This document shows, piece by piece, positions 36,926 to 48,669 of a stretch of 64,000 nt of DNA. Position 1 is the first letter of the stretch. The number at the start of each line of letters is the position of its first letter. The notes beneath the pieces were generated by a model. It was not told the origin of the DNA. It ran no database searches and saw nothing but the letters and a program-made list of their open reading frames with translations. The translations under genes were made by a program, and so were the position numbers. This DNA is from Loxodes magnus. Lineage: Eukaryota > Ciliophora > Karyorelictea > Loxodida > Loxodidae. The stretch lies in contig CAMPDV010000058.1 in NCBI GenBank assembly GCA_946699065.1, forward strand, positions 682,001 through 746,000, given 5' to 3'.

Positions 36926-39436
36926 GCGAAACACATAAATTTAAAGTATTAAAATCTTAATTTTTGAGGTATTTCTTTCAACTTATTTTAATTAAAATCT
37001 ATTCATTTCATTACTGCATTTATCAAAGCTCATTTTAAATATATCTTACTAACTACCTTATATCTTAATTCAATTCTTAATCCTAAATTTAAATTAAGCA
37101 TTGATAGAAAAAGACTAAAACATATAAGAAATCGGTTCGATTTTTAGGAATTTAGTTATATAATCTCTCAAGTTAAAACAAGGTTTATTATACCTTTTCT
37201 TATAATTTAATAAACTTAAAAATAATCATTAATGATAATCACTTTTTATACCATTTGCCTATTAATTATTATAATGAACTCCTTATTCTAAGGTACTTTA
37301 ATTCAATATTAGTGAGATAAATTACAACTTGCTAAAGTTATAAGTATAGGATAGTCAAGAACAGTCTAATTCTAAAATAGATAATATCAATGCTTATTTT
37401 CTTTGGCTTCTTTTGTTGTATTATTTATTTAAGAAAAATTAAGCTAAGTTGAATGCTAAAAAGTTAAATTTTACATCATTGTGTAGGAAATAGAAAACAA
37501 ATTAACTGCAAAGACAATAAATAAAAAGCCTGGAAAAGGGTATATTTTTAAATAGAGCGATGGTAATTTTAAAAGACGTTGCAAATAAATTATTAAATCA
37601 GTTACAATTTAATTTAGTTGGATTAAGATCAGAAGCTAACTGATTTAATAATTTAAAAAAGAATATAAATAAAAAGCTAGGAGTTATAACAATAAGTAGC
37701 CTGGTATCCTTATTTGAATATAATATTTCTCGTGGCAACTAGCATTAATTTAGAATTTAGATGTAATTTGTATTTCTTAATTTTAGTAGTTTAAATATAA
37801 GCAAAGCATCTATATGTTTGCTTAAAAACTAGAAAACATTTATATAAAACTTGGCCTGTTTTTTCTCAAAAAGCTAAGTTAGATTAATATCTAATTTTCT
37901 TTAAAAAATCTACTCTAACTAATTGATATACTCAGAAGACTTCATTTGACGGTTAAAATTGATAGCGGAATTAACTTGAAGTATCATTAACTTTTGATAT
38001 ACTATTTTCAATTTATGATAAATTTGAAATATTTGGGTGTATAAATATACGAAAATCACAGGAACACATATTTTGAATTTTCTATTTAATAAAGAAATCT
38101 TTTAATGCCAGAGCAATATAAGCTTAAGTTATCTTTTTACTCCAACTATATGAATTCTACGTTAAAAATTAACTCTAAAAAGCCAAATGAATAATTTAAA
38201 CTTATCTTATGCCTTTATTTTCCCTAAATTTCATGCATATAACTAACATTATATTGAAGGATTTATTATAGCCATAAGCTGCTTGTTATACTATGTAATT
38301 TGAATTTATTTTAATTTTAACTAGCTATTTAGATAAAACCTTAGTATACACTTATTCATAAACCTACTTATTTTTAATGACTAGTTTATCTTTTTTAAAA
38401 AGACTTGGTTTATTATATTCTAATTATAGATGCTTATATAAGTTAGACACTTCAAATATATGGAAGTTTAAGATATAATCCAAGTTCTTTGTTTTCATAA
38501 GCAAACATCAAATATACTGCATGTGATAGCTTGCTTAAAAATATACATTTCTCAGGAGTAGAAATATTGCTATTTTATCTTTAGATCCTTATCAATTAAA
38601 ATGCCACCAAATTATCTAAATGTTTGAAAATTAGCAGGTGCTTACTTTTTGAAACAAGAAAAAGACGTATTTTTTAGAAAGCAGCTGGATATTAAGAAAA
38701 ATTTGAAATTCTTTATTAAGATTAATTCTAATCTTAGCAGACCTGAGTCATATTTCCAGATTTCCAATATATTTAAAAATTACAATTATATGGATTGAAG
38801 TTATAAATGAAGGAAACACCAGATATACATAATTTCTAGAAATATTGTTTAACAGATAATTATAGCAATTAATTAGTTGCTCTATGATAAACTTAACTAA
38901 GCCTAATCAAATAATTAAGAAACATACATTTCTTTTTACATCATTCGCTTTTATAATTCACAAGCTTACAACATGCTTTATTGGTTTTTCTTATTCTTAG
39001 CCATATAAAGTAGAAAGAGGAAGTATGATTGATATGTATTTTGCTTTTAATTTAATTTTTAAATAGAATATCATATTAAAAATTGTGGAATATGCAGAGA
39101 TGAGTGAAGTATAAAGATTTAAATCAGCTAGAAATAAACAAGCTAAAGATTGTTTTAATTTAATGCTTTTGTTCATTTTATCTTTTAGAAGCAAGATAAG
39201 TTAAATAAGCGTCTTTTGCTATAAAAACTTAAGCTAGATTTACATAGTTGGCTAAGATTTAATTTGAAGCTTCTTTTAGAAGGATTATTTTTGGTGAATT
39301 ACATAATTTATTATAAATTCTATCTTTAGAAATTTTCAAGTCTTAAATAAGGTTTATTTACTATTATTAACTGAGCAGATAGAAACAAAATACCTTCCTT
39401 TACCTTCTCTTCAAGAAATTGTAAGTTAAAATATAA
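36926..39436. other. Intergenic 2.5 kb with one perfect inverted repeat
   Basis: No gene can be supported; frames here give only Ile/Lys/Asn/Tyr/Phe-rich text poor in Gly, Asp and Glu. The one structured element is an 18-bp perfect inverted repeat at 37587-37604 and 37637-37654. The final 100 bases probably contain the promoter of the VWA gene. Confidence 0.55.
37587..37654. repeat. 18-bp perfect inverted repeat, 32-nt spacer
   Basis: AAATTATTAAATCAGTTA at 37587-37604 is exactly the reverse complement of 37637-37654. The spacer is 32 nt. It could form a hairpin in RNA or a cruciform in DNA, or be the core of a very small palindromic element. No T-run or partner gene makes it an obvious terminator. 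Confidence 0.8.
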
Positions 39437-41085
39437 ATGGGGGCATGTAGTTCTGGATCTGCTAACACACATGGTTTTTAAGAATCTCTGGCTTAAGGAA
39501 TAATTCCTACTAAGCATAAAATTACTTTTGATGGAAGCTTTAATGAAAATTGTTACGCTGTAGGACCTTAAATATCGTAGACTGTAGGGCTTTAATACTA
39601 TTCAGCTCTTTCTAAAAATCCATTTAATAACTAGAAAGAGATATTCGTGGCTTGCTTTCTGAAATCCAAATTCGATGGAAGGCCAAGAAATTAAAATTAG
39701 TACATCGATTTTGTAGCCATCCTTGATAAATCAGGCTCAATGAACTTGGATTTAGGAAACTCGCAAAGTTCACGTTTGAAATTAGCTTAAGAATCGTTAA
39801 TTTAAATGATCTAAATTTTGTTACCTAATGATAGATTTGGATTAGGAGTCTTTACGGAAATAGGGGAAATACTATTACCTCTTATATTTAAAAAGAATAT
39901 AGATATGAAAAAAGTAAAATCTATCATTAATGATATTGAAGCTAATGGAGGAACTTTATTAGATGCAGGAATGAAAAGTGGTGTATAGATTCATTTAGAG
40001 GCAGAATAGCTTAAAGATACAGATTTAAGAGAAAGGAGAATAATAATGTTGACTGATATGGATGATATGCAGGGTTCAGTTATACGAAGTTAAATAAAGT
40101 AAAATGCAGAGTAGTATAATATAAACACATCGATAATAGCAATTTCTTCTGAATATAATGCAGAGCTTTGTATGGAAGTTGTTTAAGAAAAAGGAGCTAA
40201 CTATATACCTATTACTAATGAATCCCAAATTCTTAAAGCACTTATTAACGATTTTTAATATAACTTCTTTCCAGTCGCTCATTCTGTTTTTATTGAATTT
40301 TAGTCACCATAATTTCAGCTAGACAAATGTTATGGAACACCCCTTGGATTTAAAAAGTAAAATAATCCAAACGCATGAACATCGTATTCTCATAAATACT
40401 ATCCTTTAGAAATGAAAATTGCTATAAAGCAGCTTCTTTTAGTAGCCAAGAGGCTAAATAAAAAAATTCCTGGGCCAGCTTTGATGAGCATTTGTAATTG
40501 TCTTTCTGAGGGAGTTACAATTTTAACCTAGGTTAACACAGTGTTTGCTTCAAATCTTGAGAAAAATACTAATGGGGACTTTGAAACATAAGGAGGATTG
40601 ATTCTCTTCAAGCTAACTTAAAAGAACCAAGAATAAAGCTAAAAAGGAAATGCTAGTTTAATTCTTCGATATTCCGATCTACAAAAATAAGAATAAAAAG
40701 AAATCTATCATATGAAAATAAGTTCCGAGTAATTAGATGCCAATGGAGAGTTTTATGAGGAGCCAAGTATTTTAAAAGCAATTTTACTTTACAGATACAC
40801 CAAAATTTGTAGAAAGGCATGTTCTAGATTTTAGAAGTTGCAATAAAAAAATGTAACCAAAAAGTTTTTTAATGAGGATCATTAAATTAACCTATAAAAC
40901 TTTTTAGAAATCCTTTAACTACAACAAGCTAGTAATCCGTCATTCAATTTTGCCAAAACTATTAACTAATTATAAGATTTGATAAATGCAATAGAAGTGA
41001 ATAAGTAGAAAAACCTATAATAAGGATAAAAAAACTAAACATTTACTTAACAAAATCCTTACATTTACATGCTTTTTCTATTGAT
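39437..41085 (+). CDS. VWA-domain protein, probably N-myristoylated
   Basis: The start MGACSSGSANTHGF is a strong N-myristoylation signal (Gly2, Ser6) with an adjacent Cys for palmitoylation, so membrane anchoring is likely. From about residue 95 a von Willebrand A domain follows: FVAILDKSGSMNLDLG gives the metal-site DxSxS, GGTLLDAG supplies the Thr, and IIMLTDMDDMQG the Asp. Hence the metal-ion-dependent adhesion site is complete. The C-terminal half (about residues 280-540) continues with segments such as YYPLEMKIAIKQLL, GPALMSICNCLSEG and ILRYSDLQKQ and is not recognised. Trp is encoded by TGA in NPNAWTSY. The reading is convincing to about 41050. The stop is unclear: the next in-frame TGA is at about 41381, so a short intron or an indel in the A7 run near 41030 may bring in an earlier one. 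Partners are unknown. Confidence 0.8.
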
Positions 41086-42424
41086 TTAAATAAAAATCCA
41101 CTAAGCTTAAAACATTTCTTTATGCTAAATAAAAGACTTGATTCTAAATATTTTTTATAATGTTTTTTTAGTTAGATATAGCTAATAAAAATTTCATTTC
41201 TAAATAACTTTTTTTATAATATCTATACATTAGTTCAATTTTTAAATAGGTTTATTTGACTCTTAAATTCTAAAATACTTCCATAAATTTATTTTAATAT
41301 AATCGACGAACTTTTTTAAACTTAGAGAGAAAAATTAACTTTTTATTTAGGTTTCAATTATTCTAAAAACATCTCTGATTGAATGAAAAAAGTGACTACA
41401 AATTCATTTCACTCGCTGTTATTTAATAAAGTTTATTTTAATTCCTTTTTAAATCTAAATCTTCTTATATAAATTAGTTCCTGTCAGCTTGTTATAAAAT
41501 AGCTTAATTATATGCATAGCTTTTTTTAATATTATATTGAGGTTAATTATTTATAAATAGGACTCTATGTAGAATGAAGTGCTTGGCTTTTAAATTAATT
41601 CCTATTTTCTCTTAATTTGAACTTAAGAGTTTACTATGGACTATAATTTATTAAATCCTAGCTTAAGTTAACTGAAGATTCCTTTTTAGACTAGCATTTC
41701 TTACTTTGTTTATGATTTTTACTTCAGTATTTTGCGAATAATCTTACACCTAAAATTCTAAGTATTAGGAATAAATCATATATCAAAAAGTATTTCATTT
41801 AAGAATGAGAGGAATAGTTTAAGAGTCTCAGGTATTAAATATTAAGTTATGAAAGCATTTTAATTAAATTCGCTTAAAAGTGAAATTTTATAACTAAAGA
41901 TAACTTTTTTTAATTCCATTTCTGTCATTAACTTAGAACCAAATTCCTCATCCATCTATATAAAATCTTTGTGATATGGGATTATCCTAGTTTGACTAAG
42001 AATCTCATTGTAGAGTTCTTTAAAATTGATTTAATGCTTTTAATAATTATATTTAAGGTATGTTATACCAAATTTTAGTGTTCTTATAAATTATTTAAAT
42101 CTACGAAGTTTAAATTTTGAGTTAAAAATTGATTAGAAATTTTACCTAAAAATTAGCTGAATAATAAATCCAAAAATTTAGTTAAAAAATTAGAGAAAAA
42201 GAGTAAAAGCAAACAGCGCTTGAGATACTTCTAATATCCTTTAAGTTTCAATCTTATTAAGAGTAAATTACTTAAGATGCTAGGTTTTAAATATTGTCCT
42301 TATAAGAGGAATAGAATAATTTTGGTAAATGCTAGTTTAAAGTGAACTAATAGAGATGTAAATATCAAGTTTATATTTAATTAATAGTTTATTAAAAATC
42401 TAAGATTTTTAATATGTAAATTTT
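41086..42424. other. Intergenic between convergent genes
   Basis: AT-rich, 1.3 kb, between the ends of the VWA gene (+) and the FHA gene (-). Apart from the possible tail of the VWA gene (up to about 41381) I see nothing in it. Confidence 0.5.
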
Positions 42425-44091
42425 TCAAAGTTCTTCTTCCGTTAAACTGCATTTGTAAACAAAATTCCCAAACAAAACTTCTGTATCATTCAAAATCTTA
42501 AGAGGATTTCCCTATAACTTTCTTTCTCTTTGCCTAATACTTTGTAAAAACAAATAAGTACCTTGAGAACTTGGCTTAAGTTCTCCACCGTCATATAATA
42601 GTCATCCAAAAAGAGGATTGTATTATATTCTAAATATTAAAAGGCAAATTACCTTATTTATTGTTTAGATGTGCATTAATCACTAAAAAGTAGAAAGCTT
42701 TCTTAACTTTTTCCTAAATAAAAATTTTTCAATTTATTATTGCTCTTAACAAAGAAAGCTTTTTCTAAGCCTTATTCATAGTCTTTACAGTTGTGCACAT
42801 TTATTTTTAAATAAGCTTTTTACTATATATTATTAACTTGATTTTAATTAACCTAATATTCATGCTAAATTTTTTAATTTCAGGTTTGTTCGTAGTCTTT
42901 AATATTTCCGATCCATTGCTAATCACAGATATTATGTATAATTCTACTTTAATGTCTTTATTATTTATTTCCGTTATTAATTTAAAGTATATCAAATTTA
43001 TATAAAAAATGCCCAACAATAATAGTCATTCCTTCTTCTAGTTCAAGAGGTTTTTCCCAGCTTAATTTTAGACATATTGGATTTCTTGTACTTAAATTCT
43101 AAATCCAATATCCATTTGCAAAGCTGATTTAAAACTATTTTAATTCAATTTGTTTTGATTAAAATTCTATGTCAATAGAATCATCTTAGTTTACTTTTCT
43201 ACCTGCTATAACTAAACCTTTTTAGTAATTAGGCGTTCCTTGAATACCTTACTAAGTTATTAATATTTCTGGATTTTCTGTTTATGGATTTTAATAGATA
43301 TTTTTAGTTTAAATAAGCTTTAAGTTTATTTATTTCTTCTAATTAATATTTCTATCAGCTTCACTCTATTACTCTTATAGCTGGATACAATCCCCGCTTT
43401 CGTTTAAAATTTGCTTAAAATTATACTAGCCTGTTCGAAAATTCCTTTGCTACTTCAGAAAATCTTTAAGATCTCAAAGAACATCCCTAAGAATTAGTTT
43501 ATCATCTTTTATTACTTTCTCATTGCGTTGCTTAGTCATGTCTATATCTGTTCTTAACATCTTGAGATCATAATAGAATTTTTGGAATAGTTAGTTCTCA
43601 GCTGTAAGCTTTGATTGCTTAATGGTTTAAATTAATGTTTTGATATTTTTTTAAATTTCCTCTATTTCTCTCTAATTCTTTTAAGCACTTACTATATAAA
43701 TTTGCTATTATCTTCCAATGATGTTCTTGATTGTATTAACTAAGTAATTTTGCATGCTATTCATAGTTTAACCTAAACCTTCCTTGAACCTTTAAGTATT
43801 CTAGCTAAGATAATCTATTTCATATTCGATCTACTCTATCTAACTGAATATATTTCCCTTACTTTCTTCTTTCCGTGAATTGATCATACTCTCGTTAAAC
43901 ATTTAAAAAGAATCAGAGTTCTCTCAATTTTTATTTTTGCTTGAATTGCTTTCCTGTTTTATATCTTTCGTATTATGCTCTTGAATAACTGAGGCTTCAA
44001 TTTAAGATAACTCTAGATTATCTTGATCTTCCAAAACTTCGAAGTGTTATTATTCTTTTTAGAAGCTTGAGTTAATAAGAAGATTTTCCAT
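42425..44091 (-). CDS. Diverged coiled-coil/FHA paralogue on minus strand, intact
   Basis: The 547-residue protein closes from ATG (44091) to TGA (42427) with one 23-nt intron (42630-42652) at the family position. N-terminus MENLLINSSFQKEQQHFEV; a coiled coil at about residues 75-260; a first FHA-like domain at about 282-370 (GLVIAGRKVNQDDSIDIEF ... LELEEGMTIIVGH); and a second at about 457-547 (FYLGKSQESF, TSKQQIR, FGWLLYDGG, SSQGTYLFL, NPLKI). As in the other copies, the first domain keeps the Gly-Arg pair while the second has Lys and Gln where phosphopeptide-binding FHA domains have Arg and His. It is an independent lineage from the array and faces the opposite way, so the family spread by more than tandem duplication. 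Confidence 0.88.
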
Positions 44092-44224
44092 TATATTATA
44101 TCAGTTTATCAATAAAATTCAACACAATCCTAGTTTATCTAGTAACACTTTAAATCAATAGTCTCCTTTATTAACCTACAATCTCTCTTTCCATCTATAT
44201 AAAGAGCAATTTTTTAAGAAGAGT
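44092..44224. promoter_or_regulatory. Likely divergent promoter region
   Basis: The 133 bases separate the start of the minus-strand FHA gene from the candidate plus-strand ORF at 44225. If both are genes they share this short region as a two-way promoter. No defined box is evident against the AT-rich background. Confidence 0.3.
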
Positions 44225-44990
44225 ATGTCTTTAGAGGAGTAGGTGAAATTAACTAAATATATAGATACTAAGAAGCATTATAAAAGCTTCTGCTAGTGAA
44301 ATATGGAAGTAGAAAATAATTTTTAAACAGCAAAAGAGATTTAATTTAAAACTATAATGCAAATATAGGCAATATAATTAAGAGTAGCAACAACTTTAAT
44401 CATATAAATCTTTGTGGTAGATTCTAAGATTCTATCTTTAATAATAAGAGAAAGTAACATTCTAATTGAGAAACTATATTTAGTTTATTTTGCTTTATAG
44501 TAATAGTTTTGAAATTAGAAATCAGGAGTATTGAATCTTCATTACAAATATAAAAAAAATTTTAAGGCTTATGGTTTCTATCTGATATCTTCTTAAGAGA
44601 AACAAATTAAATTTAACTTCTTAAGTATTTCCAATTATCTACTCAACAGAATTTTATTTTCTAAAATACAAACTTTAGATGCATCTAATCCTAGAAACTA
44701 CTATCCCTTTCATTTTATAAATTAAAAATGTTTAAAACTTGAAGTGAAATTGTGTATAATTAGACTTTATAGAGACCTTAGCTGATTTAAAACTAGAAAG
44801 GTCAGTATAAGGTAAATTTTATTTACTCAAGCTATTTGATTTCACATCAGTTTTAATTCTTTTTTAGGCAAATTCTTAGATTATAGTAGTAATGTAATGA
44901 TTAATGGCTTTAAAACTTCTATTCAATTTAGATTTGTTTTAACCATTTTCTACCAAAAAAGTATTATATGAAGCTAAATAAATAAAAATA
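44225..44990 (+). CDS. Unrecognised ORF, doubtful
   Basis: An ATG opens MSLEEQVKLTKYIDTKKHYK followed by FCQWNMEVENNFQTAKEI and LRVATTLIIQIF. The first 60 residues have a normal protein composition. Later residues (for example LLNRILFSKIQTLDASNPRN) are plausible but drift toward the composition of noncoding AT-rich DNA. The ATTLII stretch vaguely resembles a cyclin-box helix, which is not enough to name it. Introns of about 20 nt may be present and I could not find a convincing stop. The stated end is only where the protein-like text fades. Confidence 0.3.
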
Positions 44991-45002
44991 GAATCTCTTA
45001 AA

Positions 45003-45950
45003 TGGATTTCTCTGGGAAGGAGAAGTGTATAAAGGTTAAGACCCAAAGTAATAGAGCAGGCTACAAAAACCTCCATATGTGTGGCATTCTTCTGACCCAT
45101 CATCCGAAATCAGAAATAATATAGGTAGGAGACACTGAAGCTACCGCCAAATAAATTTAAAATGAACAAATAAAATTAATAAATCGGAATAATTCGCTTT
45201 AACGAGAAATAAATTGGATCAATTTGAACGATGAAAACATTAAAAAGCATGGAACCAACTTAGATGATAGATTTAATACGAACTGTGGAAGTAGGAATCT
45301 GAAAAATAGAAGAAAACCAAATGCAACAAAATTAAATAATTGAAAACCAAATTGAAGATAATGGATTCACTTCGATAGTAAATTTAGAAGCATTATAGGA
45401 CAATAAATAGTCAGAGAAAAAGTTTATACAATCGAAAAAATATTTGAATTTCGCAAGAACAAGCTAAAACAACTGAGTGAGGTAAGAAGAAATTAATAAA
45501 AAATTGAGAGAAAACAGGAATAAATCTGACGAGGATCCTAATAGAGTGGTTTTATTCCAAAGAAAATATAGAAAAATAGAACAAACAGAACTTAAAACAA
45601 AAGAAGATAGAAAACTATGCTACATTTGCAAAAGTAAATAACCTATAAAGAAAATATCCGTAGCAAGAGAAAATAAGAAGGGTTATCTGGAAATTAATTT
45701 TACGAAAAGGAACGACATTTTTTCCATCGAGAGATGGGAAGATCTGATGGAGAAAACAAGAAAAAATTGATGGAAATTTATATATATTAGAGGAAGGAGA
45801 ATCTTAAAGACGTTGAAAACTTTTCAAACTTCTAGAAGAAGGCAAACTTATTTAGAATTTAATTCAATATGTAGCTAAGATAGAAGAACTGGATTTCGAG
45901 ATAAAATAAGTTGATATAGTAATAAGATAAGTTGATTTAAGCATATTAAG
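45003..45950 (+). pseudogene. G-richer ORF, possibly retroelement-derived
   Basis: An ATG at 45003 opens MDFSGKEKCIKVKTQSNRAG, and the frame continues through LLTHHPKSEIIQVGD and REINWINLNDENIKKHG to about 45300. From about 45290 a different frame becomes convincing: NGFTSIVNLEALQDNKQ, SDEDPNRVVLFQRKYRK, KLCYICKSKQPIKKIS and ERWEDLMEKTRKNWWKF. A one-base frame change near 45290-45330 links them. The sequence is richer in G and C than its surroundings, like the LINE at 1-4150, and the product is basic and Lys/Arg-rich. I infer a retroelement ORF1-type protein or another mobile-element remnant. CYIC might begin a zinc knuckle, but the rest of the motif is missing. Confidence 0.45.
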
Positions 45951-47964
45951 GTGTAATGCCACTTAATATTTTGAAATGTTAGAGGTAAAACTTAAATAAT
46001 ATATCAATTTTTAATCATGCTAATATATCTAGATAACAAATCTCTTCAAATAAAGTATCCTAAAGAAATAAAAATCTGAGATATCAAATTTAGTTACTTT
46101 AACTATCCAATCAAAAGATTTATTGTATATTTGAGGTAAAATTAAATATGACGTGAAAGAGGAATGGTATAAAGAGTCAAACTTAAATTTATTATTTTGG
46201 CTAATTACACCCTTTGGATTATTTCGCGATGTGGTGTACCTATTTAATTATTCCAGGAAGATAAAGCTTAAATAAGGACAAATAGAATCTAATTTTTTGC
46301 AATATCTGCATAGGATTACAGAGTTGATAGTGGTTTGGCATTGTCTAAAGATTAGGCAGAGAAGATAAATCCTCAAGCTTAACTTCTCTTAAGGATATTG
46401 TAGTTTATACTTACTAATTTCTGAAATTCCAAAATCCTGAACTTTTTAGCATACATAATATTTTATAAATTCATATATTAGAGAAAACCCCTAAAAATTC
46501 TAATAAAAAACTCACTTAATTTCTTATAATTTTATTAAATAAAAATTGGGAAAACTAAATCTCAGATAGATATAAACAAGAAATTGATTAAAATATATAA
46601 ATTACTAGACTCATTTAAAATAAGACAAGTCTACTATACAAGTGCTTAAGAATTATTAACAATAAAATATACATAAAATGCTTATTTCTCTTTAAATTAA
46701 TAATCATAACTCATAAATAGCCAAATAATTTACATTATAAATAGCTTTGTAATTAGTAATACAAACAGAGTTAAATCTTTGATAAGATAACTTTATTGAA
46801 ATATTTTCTAGCAAGATAAACTAGTTAAAAGTAAATAGCTTTCTAGAATAGATCAAAAGTATTATTTAAGAGAAATAAACTCCAATTTAGAAAATTAAAA
46901 AGTAGATGGTTATATGATACAATAAGCTTATAATAAGGTATTGATAACTATAATTATGAATGTAGGAACTAAATTACTTATGCTATCTCTTAATTTGGAA
47001 TCATAAATTAAGAGCATTATACGCTATACAATTATACCTTATTTAATTAAGTTTAATGCAAATTGAAAAGTGTCAAGCTGAAACCTTCACTAAAAGGTAT
47101 AAAATTTAAATTTGAAGTTTCAGGATTAAATATGAGAATATTAATTTATAAGTAATTTACGAAGAAATACGTATAGGATATATAAATGAGCTATTAAAAT
47201 TATAGATAGGTTATTCGCTTATTTCAGATTTCAACATTCAACTCTTTCAACGAAGTTTTAATAAATTAGAGTTAAGAAGAACTAATAAAAGGCATATTTA
47301 AATGAAACTAAATAAAATAAAAATAAGTTAGGGACTGAACTTTTATCGACTTAATACTAGTAACTATTTTATACTATACAACTTTGAAAATAGTAAAGTA
47401 TGCTTAATAATAAAAATCTTAAAGCTAAAGAAGAAAATATTGATGTTTAAATTGGCTAGAACATTGCCTATTTTCATTAAACTTACTAGCCAATTCTTAT
47501 CTTTAATTTTATATTTCTTAGTATAAAGAACAGAGAAGCTATAAGAATAAGTATCTTAATACTCTTAATCTTAAACAGAAGCAAAGGTATAAGATAAATA
47601 GTTCTTTTCAGTCGAAATATTATAGAGATAGGTAGCTTTTTACTATATCTAGATTTAAGATGTAAATACTAAACTTTCTCAATTAGAATTAAAGGGCAAT
47701 TAAAGGTGGAAAGATTAAGAAGATTTGCCATATAATTTGCATTTATGTATCAAATATAGATCAGATTATTGAAGTAAAGAATAGGATAAATATGATGGAA
47801 ATTATATAAATGGTAAGAATTAACTAATGAGTATCTATTTTAAATTAGAGACTTTCAAAATCTGCTTAAAAGCGATAAAGTCAAATATAGATTGAAAAGC
47901 TATTTGAAATATAATTTCCAAGTGAAGCTAGTTAGTAAATAGTTAATTTAATTTCACTTTATAA
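45951..47964. other. Intergenic 2 kb, no gene supported
   Basis: AT-rich. One plus frame between about 46800 and 47900 reads smoothly, but this is expected by chance when no codon is a stop, and it is poor in Gly and Asp. No motif is recognised. Confidence 0.5.
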
Positions 47965-48669
47965 ATGGGGAACAAATAAAATTAGTCTAAGAAGAATAAT
48001 TATAAACAAGAAAAATTAAAAACTGATAGTCATGGGGATAAAGGGAGTAAAGTAAAACTTGAATGTGATATGGCTAGGCCTAGCTTAGATCCAATGATAA
48101 AGAGCAATAGTGAAATTCTAGAAACCATAAAATCTGATGATTAGAATGACTCCTTCGATAATAAAATACTGGAAAAGGTTTTTTATACAGATAACTAATA
48201 ATTGGATAATGAAGAAAACTTATTAGAACAAGGAAATATTTTATAATGCTTTGAAAAGTAAGAAATGAAAGAATCTTCTATTGTAAAATAAAGACCAAAA
48301 CTCCAAGAAGATGAAATAGTAAACGAAAATTTTAATTAATAAGTATTGTAGAATAAAAAATCTCCTTTTAACTAACAAACTCCAAGCTAAAGAGTTTATT
48401 AATATGAAAACAATATTTATTAGATAAACCAGCGATAAAAGCCAGGAGTTGTATTTGAGAATTTTGAAACTTTCGCAGAAGAAAGGCCTAAACAGGATAA
48501 CGTTAAGAAGTAGAAAGGAAAAAATAATTAATTGTACTTTTTATTGATTGTTGTATCTATTTAAGCAAATTAATTCAAGCCTTAAAATTTCTTTAATTAG
48601 AGTCTAGTTTGCACAAGAACAGCTGAGTAATTACAGAGCAAGCAGATGTAATTTCTTACTTAAAGTTGA
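47965..48669 (+). CDS. Small Gln/Asn/Glu-rich protein with myristoylation signal
   Basis: ATG to TGA gives 234 codons in one frame without introns. The start MGNKQNQSKKNNYKQEKLK fits an N-myristoylation signal (Gly2, with a polybasic stretch for membrane association). The body is low-complexity, acidic and rich in Asn/Gln (LEKVFYTDNQQLDNEENLL, GVVFENFETFAEERPKQ) with no recognised domain, and looks intrinsically disordered. The last 50 residues after KKQKGKNNQ are more hydrophobic (LYFLLIVVSIQANQ) and could be a single membrane segment or translated 3' flank if a nearer stop was missed. The VWA gene also starts MG, so two probable lipid-anchored proteins lie about 8.5 kb apart. Confidence 0.65.

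Noticed and set aside
37130..37152. GGTTCGA-type sequence followed by T5, like a tRNA box B and terminator
   Set aside because: No box A or cloverleaf can be drawn upstream; single occurrence in AT-rich DNA.
44225..44990. Cyclin gene
   Set aside because: Only a short ATTLII-like stretch recalls a cyclin box; the flanking helices and the conserved Arg/Lys/Glu residues are not visible.
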